Shown: positions 1-5,069 of the stretch, piece after piece | Numbering within the stretch: the stretch's first letter is position 1 | How the letters are laid out: each line of letters opens with the position of its first letter | Assembly (NCBI GenBank): GCA_014379705.1 | Contig: JACMLI010000397.1 | Coordinates: 1 to 5,224, forward strand | Origin: Gemmatimonadaceae bacterium | GTDB lineage: Bacteria; Gemmatimonadota; Gemmatimonadetes; Gemmatimonadales; Gemmatimonadaceae | Direction: 5' to 3' | Length of the DNA: 5,224 nucleotides | Program-made: the position numbers and the translations under genes | The notes under the pieces: model-generated | Seen by the model: the letters and a program-made list of their open reading frames with translations, nothing else | What the model was told of the DNA's origin: nothing | The model's database searches: none

Positions 1-387
1 ACGATAGATCACGCCGTTGGCCGTGACGGCGGCCCGCTCCAGCGCGCCCACGAACTCGTCGGGGTTGACTGTCGACGAGGCCGTCCATTGTTCGCGGAGG
101 TGGCGCAACACGACGTCGACCGCAGTGGCGCTGGCCAGTTCGCCCGCGGCGGCGCCACCCATGCCGTCGGCCACCATGAACAGCACGCCACGGCTCCCGA
201 CGTGCTGCTGGACCGACGAGTCGAACTCGAGCGGCGTGCCTCGCGACAGGTCGGAGACGATGTAGGCGTCCTCGTTATGCTCCCGCGTCCGACCCACGTC
301 GCTCAGCGCGTACACCTCGACGACGATGCTGCCGGCGACGGATTCGCCGGTCAGCCGGGCGGCGTGGACTTCCGTGGGAGTCTTCAC
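1..387 (-). CDS. PP2C-type serine/threonine protein phosphatase, N-terminal 129 residues (cut by window edge)
   Basis: Removes phosphate from phosphoserine and phosphothreonine in proteins using two metal ions (PPM/PP2C family, the bacterial Stp/PrpC type). Two hallmark motifs are seen: SDVGRTREHNEDAY at residues 29-42, with the metal-site pair E39-D40, and VADGMGG at 72-78, with metal ligand D74 and G75. Between them lies the usual beta-strand segment, and GELASATAVDVVL follows as the expected helix. The family is normally about 240-260 residues, so roughly half is present; the frame is still open at base 1. There is no signal peptide or membrane helix in the visible part, so it is probably cytoplasmic. 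GTG at 387 is chosen because a GGAG lies 7 nt upstream, no upstream in-frame ATG is available, and the motifs sit at normal distances from the N-terminus. It follows the FHA gene on the same strand by 64 nt, so co-transcription is likely, and its targets may include proteins read by that FHA domain (inference). Confidence 0.95.
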   Translation of the reverse strand, partial: MKTPTEVHAARLTGESVAGSIVVEVYALSDVGRTREHNEDAYIVSDLSRGTPLEFDSSVQQHVGSRGVLFMVADGMGGAAAGELASATAVDVVLRHLREQWTASSTVNPDEFVGALERAAVTANGVIYR

Positions 388-446
388 GCACGCACTCCGG
401 CCGATGCGTCGGTCAGCGACGGAATGAGCGCACGATCGACCGACAT
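384..446 (-). CDS. Possible 20-residue ORF between the FHA and phosphatase genes
   Basis: The reading frame runs from ATG at 446 to TGA at 386-384 and would encode MSVDRALIPSLTDASAGVRA. It begins 5 nt after the stop codon of the FHA gene, and its TGA overlaps the GTG of the phosphatase in the string GTGA, which is a typical translational-coupling layout. Codon choice resembles the neighbours. No Shine-Dalgarno sequence is clear before its ATG. It may be a real coupling or leader peptide, or a chance frame in G+C-rich spacer DNA; one short ORF cannot distinguish these. No function can be given. Confidence 0.2.
   Translation of the reverse strand: MSVDRALIPSLTDASAGVRA
395..398 (-). promoter_or_regulatory. 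Ribosome binding site (GGAG) of the PP2C phosphatase
   Basis: GGAG on the minus strand lies 7 nt before the GTG at 387. It decides the start, because GTG is the only plausible start codon in this frame before the first conserved PP2C motif. It lies inside the 20-codon ORF that ends on this start, so ribosomes translating that ORF would pass over it. Confidence 0.55.
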
Positions 447-451
447 GGGCG

Positions 452-1504
452 TCACGCCAGGTCCACCCGCATCACCTGCCCGCCGAGGGAAACGCGCTGC
501 CCGCTGACCAGTTCGCGCGCCGATCGCACGGCGATGGCCGAGCCGTTGCGGCTTCCCATGTCCCGGAGGGTGAGCGCGCCGTCATCGCCACACAGGATCA
601 CGGCATGACGCGCACTCATCGTGCGGTCGTAGGCGAAGAGCCAGTCGCCTTCTTCGCGCCCGATCAGGATCGAGCGTTTGCGCCAGAGGTGCACGGCGTC
701 GCGCACGCGGCCGTCGGCACGCAGCTGTTCGAGCACAGCGGCATCGGGAGATGGAACCGCAGATCCCACCTGCACTGACCCGGAATCGGCGAAGTAGGTC
801 GCGCCATCCTCGAGCACGCGCCGGCAGCGGATCACCTGAGACCCGAGGAGAAGGATGTCGCCGTCGACGAGCGGGGTGTCCTCGGTGATAAAGACGAAAA
901 GCGCGCGAGGGTTGCCGACGGGCTCGAGCCGCGCGCCGTGGCGGGCAAGGGAGAGCGTCGCGCCGTCGCCCCCGATCAGTTCCTCGCCGACCCTGAGTCC
1001 CAAGCCGTCAGCCGAGAGCGTGGCCCGATCGCCTTCGAGGTGGATCACCCGCGATACGTCCCCCTGAGAATCGAGGAGGGTAAGGCGAGGGGAGCCTGGC
1101 ACGACGGGGATCCCGCGGGGCACGGTCGACCCCTCGACAGGCCGCTCCCCCCTCAGACGCGAGCCGCAGCCGGCGCAGAAGCGCGCGGTCTCGTCGGTTG
1201 GCAGCGTTCCGCACGACCGGCAGGTCGGGACCGCCCCTTCCACTCCATGGATCCGGAAGCCGCAACGCGTGCAAAATGGCTCCGCCGCGCGGTTTGCGTG
1301 GTCGCAATGCGGGCAGCGAGAGAGCCGGATCGCTTTGTTGGGGCGCGTAGCTGCCATGCCGCCGAAGAGCCCGGACGCAGGCTGACCGCACCCCGTACAG
1401 TAGCGCTCGCCCGGGGAGAGGCGTCGGTCACAGGCTGTACAAGAAGGCACAGGAGCCGGATTAGCGGTTTGAACGCTGCTTCGGGTTCGCGGCGAAGATC
1501 GCAC
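452..1504 (-). CDS. Triple zinc ribbon protein with tandem FHA domains (first degenerate, second intact)
   Basis: A soluble 350-residue protein that probably binds phosphothreonine-containing partners in a Ser/Thr kinase-phosphatase circuit. Three four-cysteine zinc ribbons are seen: C22/C25-C36/C39, C64/C67-C78/C81 and C95/C98-C110/C113. Ribbons two and three are close enough to form a double zinc ribbon. A first FHA-like fold spans about 139-232 and ends with the typical VDGDILLLGSQVIRC strand pair, but it has GG in place of the GR and NP in place of the NG. The second FHA domain, about 277-350, has the full set: G282-R283, S297-A-R299-H300 and N320-G321. The start is GTG 1504, the first possible start after an in-frame stop. 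Its Shine-Dalgarno is weak (GGGA, 4 nt away), and GTG 1450 (residue 19), just before the first CxxC, is a real alternative. No membrane segment is seen. The downstream PP2C gene supports a role in protein phosphorylation; the specific partner is unknown. Confidence 0.9.
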   Translation of the reverse strand: MRSSPRTRSSVQTANPAPVPSCTACDRRLSPGERYCTGCGQPASGLFGGMAATRPNKAIRLSRCPHCDHANRAAEPFCTRCGFRIHGVEGAVPTCRSCGTLPTDETARFCAGCGSRLRGERPVEGSTVPRGIPVVPGSPRLTLLDSQGDVSRVIHLEGDRATLSADGLGLRVGEELIGGDGATLSLARHGARLEPVGNPRALFVFITEDTPLVDGDILLLGSQVIRCRRVLEDGATYFADSGSVQVGSAVPSPDAAVLEQLRADGRVRDAVHLWRKRSILIGREEGDWLFAYDRTMSARHAVILCGDDGALTLRDMGSRNGSAIAVRSARELVSGQRVSLGGQVMRVDLA

Positions 1505-1690
1505 GAAGTCCCGTACGGATCAACCTCAACAGCGGATTCGCGGCGGAAACGTCGGGCGGTGAACAAGATGCGTCGCTTTCAGGCCGGAAATCACCCCGCA
1601 AGCCGCGCCGATCCAGCGGCAGGGCGACCTCGGAGGGACGGGCCAACCCCGACAGCAGAGGTTCATTGGCGCCCTCTCATATCACCGCTC

Positions 1691-1723
1691 GGGGTCAGAC
1701 TCCAAGCCGGCGGGCCGGACCCC
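1691..1723. repeat. Imperfect inverted repeat with GGGGTCAGACTCC motif
   Basis: GGGGTC at 1691-1696 is complementary to GACCCC at 1718-1723, with 21 nt between. CCGG at 1707-1710 and 1715-1718 can pair inside, although the second copy shares G1718 with the outer arm. The left arm continues as GGGGTCAGACTCC (1691-1703). From memory this kind of motif is common in short interspersed repeats of high-GC bacteria, including those near REP-type transposases, so this may be the remnant of such an element. No T-run follows, so it is not an obvious intrinsic terminator. A single copy in the window cannot prove dispersal. Confidence 0.4.
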
Positions 1724-1790
1724 ACACGCCCCACACGCCCCACACGCCCATACGCCCCACACGCCCATACGCCCCCCATGCCCCATACGC
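1721..1790. repeat. Short tandem repeat, about eight units of consensus CCCAYACGC
   Basis: Eight head-to-tail units of 8 or 9 bases can be laid out. Three identical CCCACACGC units come first, followed by CCATACGC, CCCACACGC, CCATACGC, CCCCCATGC and CCCATACGC. Y marks the recurrent C/T change. The array begins directly at the right arm of the inverted repeat and ends about 90 bp before the amidase start, so it lies in the 5' region of that gene. Because units are not multiples of three and no supported gene crosses the array, it is best read as a non-coding minisatellite. Slippage could change its copy number between strains. Confidence 0.8.
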
Positions 1791-1845
1791 CTAAAGCAGC
1801 CTAACCAAGACCCTCCCGCACGACCTCACCCCGAACCTCCCCTGC

Positions 1846-1874
1846 TTGGCGACACCTGATGCACGGCCGATATT
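1846..1874 (+). promoter_or_regulatory. Weak sigma70-like promoter candidate for the amidase gene
   Basis: TTGGCG at 1846-1851 (4 of 6 to TTGACA) and GATATT at 1869-1874 (4 of 6 to TATAAT) are separated by exactly 17 bases. The -10 element ends 5 nt before ATG 1880, so transcription would begin at or next to the start codon and give a leaderless message. This agrees with the absence of a Shine-Dalgarno sequence at ATG 1880. Partial matches of this quality also occur by chance, so the call is tentative. Confidence 0.3.
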
Positions 1875-1879
1875 GCGCC

Positions 1880-3718
1880 ATGACCTTTCGAAGCGCGCCG
1901 CGCAGCGTCGCATGGTTCCTGGCCGTCGCCGGGATGGCGTGCACCCCACCCGTGGCGTCTCCACCGCGCACGACGCCAGTCGCGGCGGAACCCTCTCCGG
2001 CCACAATCAGCCTCCCGGCCGTGCCCCGCGTGCTTGGGCGTCTCGTCGTGCGCGTGGTCTATCCCCCGGACGGCGCGACGATCGCCGTGCGCGATTCGAC
2101 GTTCATCTTCGGGTCCGTCGGGAGCGGCGACGCGTCCCTGCGCATCAACGGCCAGGACGTGCCGGTCCTGCCTAACGGGTCCTTCCTCGGCTGGCTGCCG
2201 GTGCCGCCACGCGACAATCCGGCCTTCAACCTCGTCGTCGCGCGCAACGCCGACACCGCGCGCGTGTCCCACCGCATTCGCCTTCCCGCGCCGCGCCCCG
2301 CCCTTCCGCCAACAGGCGCGCTCGTCGTGGACAGTGCGTCGCTCCAACCGCGCGGGACGCTCTGGCGCCGCCGCGACGAATCGGTGCGGGTTTCCGTTCG
2401 GGCGCCGCGCAACGCCGTGGTCCGCGTCACGTCACCCGCAGGGGCCTTCCCCCTCGGTCCCTCCACGAACGACTCGACGCTGCACCTGGCCGATGTTCCC
2501 GCGCGCTATCTCGCGGACCAGGCGGTACTCGTGGTCTCGCGCCACACCGATTCGATCGTCCTCGCCCTGCCGCGGGTCACGCTCGTCGATCCGGAACGCC
2601 GCGTGATGGCACTGAGCGGCGTCGCGCCGAGCACCCTTCCCGATACGGACCGCGTGACGAGCGTGCGCCCGATCGCGGGGGGCACGTACAAGTGGTTCCT
2701 CCTGCCGGGCACGCAGGTGCCAGTCACGGGGCGCCAGGACGGCGCGTGGCGCATCGCGCTCGATGGGAACCTCGATGGCTGGGTCGACGCGGCGGACATG
2801 CGCCTGCTCGATTCCACGGTGATGGCCCCGGTTCGCGTGGCCGGCAATGCCCGTGTTGTCGCGGGCAACGGCTGGAGCGATGTCGTGATCCCCGTCGGCG
2901 CGGCGCCTCCCTGGGCCGTGGAGATCGGCGAGCGATCGCTCGAGCTCACGTTGTACGGCACCGTCGCCAACACCGACATCATCAACTACGCGACGCGTGA
3001 TTCGCTGGTCGAGCGCATCACGTGGGAGCAGGTGACGAGCGATCGGGCGCGCTACGTGATCACGCTCCGGCACGCGCCCTATGGCTACCTCGCACGCTAC
3101 GAGCGCGGTGCGTTCGCATTGCGCATTCGGTCCGCTCCGCGCGTCGATCCCCGGCGCCCGCTGGCGGGCATCACCATCGCCGTCGACGCCGGTCATCCGC
3201 CCGGCGGGTCCACGGGGCCCACGGGTCTGTACGAGGCCGTGGCCACGCTCCCCATCGCCGAGCGATTGCGCAGCATCCTCGAGGCACGGGGGGCGACGGT
3301 CGTGATGACGCGCACCGGTCCGTCGGCGCTGGGCCTCCCCGACCGGCCATCGATCGCTCGTCAGGCCAACGCCCATGCGTTCATCTCGATTCACCTCAAT
3401 GCGCTGCCCGATGGCGTGAACCCGTTCCGCGCCCACGGCACGGGGACGTATTACTTCACCGGGCAGAGCGTGCCCCTCGCGCGCCAGGTCCAGCGCGGCA
3501 TGGTCCGCACCATGGGCCTTCGCGACCTCGGCATCAACTACGACAACCTCGCCGTCGTGCGTCCCACCTGGATGCCATCGATCCTGTGCGAGGGCGCCTT
3601 CGTCATGATTCCCGAGCAGGAGGCCGCACTGCGCACGCCGGAGTTCCAGGACGCGTATGCCACGGGCGTCGCCGACGGCATCGAGGCGTACTTCCGGTCG
3701 CTCGCAACCGGCAGTTAG
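1880..3718 (+). CDS. Multidomain N-acetylmuramoyl-L-alanine amidase (Amidase_3), probable lipoprotein
   Basis: Zinc hydrolase that cuts the bond between N-acetylmuramic acid and L-alanine in peptidoglycan, for cell separation or wall turnover. Numbering uses ATG 1880 (612 residues). Residues 1-20 form a signal peptide (basic start, hydrophobic 10-18) ending in GMAC with C21 as likely lipidation site; the -3 residue is Gly, so the lipobox is weak. A Pro/Ala-rich linker covers 22-50. Next come an Ig-like beta domain (about 55-135), a second beta-rich segment (143-235), an SH3-like module (255-311, with DGAWRIALDG and GWVD) and an AMIN-like segment (317-418). The catalytic domain (429-605) carries DAGHPPGG with H439, E452, SIHLNA with H505, and CEGAF with E571, so all expected zinc and catalytic residues are present. 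ATG 1859 would add seven residues; 1880 gives the cleaner signal peptide. Neither start has a Shine-Dalgarno. The SH3 and AMIN-like modules probably direct it to the wall (inference). Its stop overlaps that of the convergent EEP gene. Confidence 0.92.
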   Translation: MTFRSAPRSVAWFLAVAGMACTPPVASPPRTTPVAAEPSPATISLPAVPRVLGRLVVRVVYPPDGATIAVRDSTFIFGSVGSGDASLRINGQDVPVLPNGSFLGWLPVPPRDNPAFNLVVARNADTARVSHRIRLPAPRPALPPTGALVVDSASLQPRGTLWRRRDESVRVSVRAPRNAVVRVTSPAGAFPLGPSTNDSTLHLADVPARYLADQAVLVVSRHTDSIVLALPRVTLVDPERRVMALSGVAPSTLPDTDRVTSVRPIAGGTYKWFLLPGTQVPVTGRQDGAWRIALDGNLDGWVDAADMRLLDSTVMAPVRVAGNARVVAGNGWSDVVIPVGAAPPWAVEIGERSLELTLYGTVANTDIINYATRDSLVERITWEQVTSDRARYVITLRHAPYGYLARYERGAFALRIRSAPRVDPRRPLAGITIAVDAGHPPGGSTGPTGLYEAVATLPIAERLRSILEARGATVVMTRTGPSALGLPDRPSIARQANAHAFISIHLNALPDGVNPFRAHGTGTYYFTGQSVPLARQVQRGMVRTMGLRDLGINYDNLAVVRPTWMPSILCEGAFVMIPEQEAALRTPEFQDAYATGVADGIEAYFRSLATGS

Positions 3719-4983
3719 TCGACGACGCGCGGCAGGCGCACGAGGTCGGCGATCATCGGCCGGTGGTCGGAGAAGGCGTCGGCGCCGATGCCGGCCCGCG
3801 TCGCCTGCAATCCCTGCCCGAACAGCACGTGGTCGATGCGCACGCGGATCCAGCCGTTGTAGCGCGTGTACCCGAAGCCCAGCCCGGCGTCTTCGAACGC
3901 GCTGCGCAGGTCGCCCCAGTGGTCCGAGAAGTTGCGCCCCTCGCGCGGGGTGTTGAAGTCACCCGCGACGATCGTCGGCACCATCCCGCCATTCACCCAG
4001 GCGCGCGCCCGGTCGCCTTCGATGTCGCGGAGGTCCGAGTTTTCGCGCAATCGACTGAAGTCGAGGCCATCAAAGAGCGTCTCGAGACCCTTCCGGGCAG
4101 TCTCGAGGTGCAGGTTGGTGAAGCCGACGGGGCCGGCCGGCGTCTGCAGGGCATAACGCACCACGTACCCGGCGCCGCCCCCGCCGGCGACTCCCTCATT
4201 GCGCACGCGCTCCAGTGACAGGCGATCCATCGCTTCCGCGGCGATGATGGGGAAGCGACTCAGCAGGCAGAGCGGGCGCACCGCATGCGCGTGCCAGCCG
4301 GTGATTGTGGGAAGTCGCTGCACGAGTTCCGCAGTGCATTCCTGCAACGCGACGATATCGGCGTTCCATCGGCCGAGGAGCGCTTCGAGACTGTCCGTGA
4401 CGAGGGGGTTTGCGGCAGTGTTGAATGAGACGACGCGAATCCGGGTGCCGTCGGGCGTGGGAAGCACGCGTCGCCAGCCAAGGGAGAACCCCATCACCGG
4501 GAAGAGCGTGACCCACGCGGCAATGCCAAGGGGCAGGTAGAGCGCCTTGTTCTGCCGGTGGATGAGGATCGCCAGGCACGCGAGCGGAACGAGAAAGATC
4601 CAGCGCCCGACAAAGAGGAGGATCGTGGCGACCGGGAACCGGTCCCCGAGCTGCCACATGAGCGCCGCGATGCCGATCATCGTGGCGCAAAATCCCCACG
4701 CGAGGAGGGCGAGGACGGCGGGTCCAGCTCCCTGCCACCGACTGCCGAATGGCAGGGCCCTCCGGACTAGCCGGCGAAGTGCCCTGACCAATTCGCGAGC
4801 GCTCGGCCACGTGATCCGGCGTCGCGATGCCACCTCGCCACCTCGAGCCGCGCGTGGACCCCCGGCAGGCCGCTTGGTCCGCATCTGTCGCTTGCACTTC
4901 CAACAACTGATGACCTGGCCGAGGTGGCGCTCCTCGATCTGGAAGCGCTCTCCGCAAACGCAGGTGATGGCAAAGGCCGTCAT
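3715..4983 (-). CDS. Membrane EEP-family hydrolase with N-terminal zinc ribbon and three transmembrane helices
   Basis: A 422-residue protein of the endonuclease/exonuclease/phosphatase superfamily, metal-dependent phosphoester hydrolases. Residues 1-35 form a small zinc ribbon (C8-V-C10 and C27-W-K-C30). A very basic stretch (31-75) follows, then three hydrophobic helices at about 86-111, 117-141 and 147-170. The EEP domain spans about 181-418 with SFN (N188), LQE (E215), NLHLE (H292), GDFN (D342, N344), RIDH (D384, H385) and SDHRP (D406, H407), so the active site looks complete. Basic residues before helix 1 and in the helix 2-3 loop place the ribbon in the cytoplasm and the EEP domain outside. 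Membrane EEP proteins of this layout include VanJ of Streptomyces, linked to teicoplanin resistance and proposed to act on a lipid pyrophosphate. Here the substrate is unknown: lipid phosphate, nucleotide and nucleic acid remain possible. ATG 4983 is the only start that keeps the ribbon, with an in-frame TAA 12 nt upstream; no Shine-Dalgarno is seen. Confidence 0.9.
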   Translation of the reverse strand: MTAFAITCVCGERFQIEERHLGQVISCWKCKRQMRTKRPAGGPRAARGGEVASRRRITWPSARELVRALRRLVRRALPFGSRWQGAGPAVLALLAWGFCATMIGIAALMWQLGDRFPVATILLFVGRWIFLVPLACLAILIHRQNKALYLPLGIAAWVTLFPVMGFSLGWRRVLPTPDGTRIRVVSFNTAANPLVTDSLEALLGRWNADIVALQECTAELVQRLPTITGWHAHAVRPLCLLSRFPIIAAEAMDRLSLERVRNEGVAGGGGAGYVVRYALQTPAGPVGFTNLHLETARKGLETLFDGLDFSRLRENSDLRDIEGDRARAWVNGGMVPTIVAGDFNTPREGRNFSDHWGDLRSAFEDAGLGFGYTRYNGWIRVRIDHVLFGQGLQATRAGIGADAFSDHRPMIADLVRLPRVVD

Positions 4984-4989
4984 GATGGA

Positions 4990-4995
4990 AAGTTA
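4990..4995 (-). promoter_or_regulatory. Candidate -10 element (TAACTT) placed for a leaderless EEP transcript
   Basis: On the minus strand TAACTT fits the TAnnnT pattern and ends 6 nt before ATG 4983, the spacing found for leaderless genes. There is no Shine-Dalgarno at this start, which agrees. No recognisable -35 lies 16-18 nt upstream. The TAA within it is also the stop codon of a frame entering from beyond base 5224, which offers a competing explanation in which the EEP gene is the second gene of an operon. Confidence 0.25.
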
Positions 4996-5050
4996 GGTCG
5001 TGCGCTGGCCGCCAGAGCTGATGACAGGACGAACCGGCAAGACCCTCGTC

Positions 5051-5069
5051 GCGTGACGACCGCGTGACG
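5051..5069. repeat. Direct repeat GCGTGACG with 11-bp period
   Basis: GCGTGACG occurs at 5051-5058 and again at 5062-5069. The 11-bp period places the copies on nearly the same face of the helix. They lie about 70-85 bp upstream of the EEP start, a position that would suit a regulator binding site, but an 8-bp repeat in G+C-rich DNA can also arise by chance. Confidence 0.3.

Larger units (their letters stand above)
1505..1879. other. Divergent intergenic region with repeats
   Basis: This stretch separates the minus-strand FHA gene from the plus-strand amidase gene and should carry promoters for both. I see an inverted repeat at 1691-1723, a short degenerate tandem repeat at 1721-1790 and a weak promoter candidate for the amidase at 1846-1874. 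In 1505-1690 I find no convincing promoter, RNA gene or conserved coding frame. Open frames crossing it on both strands have no recognisable motif. No tRNA-like cloverleaf was recognised by eye. Confidence 0.6.

Noticed and set aside
88..507. Plus-strand open frame of 139 codons antisense to the phosphatase start
   Set aside because: It covers the PP2C motifs on the opposite strand and has no recognisable domain or ribosome binding site.
1691..1723. Inverted repeat considered as an intrinsic terminator
   Set aside because: The stem is only 6 bp with a 21-nt loop, no T-run follows on either strand, and it lies upstream of both flanking genes, not downstream.
1721..1790. Short tandem array considered as a CRISPR array
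   Set aside because: Units are 8-9 bp, directly adjacent, and have no spacers.
938..1804. Plus-strand open frame of 288 codons antisense to the FHA gene and running into the tandem repeat
   Set aside because: It is antisense to the zinc ribbons and FHA domain, and its end is a repetitive Pro/His/Thr tail made by the CCCAYACGC array. No motif supports it.
1859..1879. ATG 1859 as the amidase start
   Set aside because: It would put MHGRYCA before an otherwise standard signal peptide, has no Shine-Dalgarno, and overlaps the candidate -10 element; ATG 1880 is preferred, though not proven.
2432..3436. Minus-strand open frame of 334 codons inside the amidase gene
   Set aside because: Antisense to a gene with clear domains. 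The product is Arg/Asp/His-rich with no recognisable fold and only looks long because stop codons are rare at this base composition.
3022..4218. Plus-strand open frame of 398 codons spanning the amidase and EEP 3' ends
   Set aside because: It overlaps the amidase catalytic domain in another frame and is antisense to the EEP domain. Its product is Arg/His/Ala-rich without motifs, as expected of a shadow frame in G+C-rich DNA.
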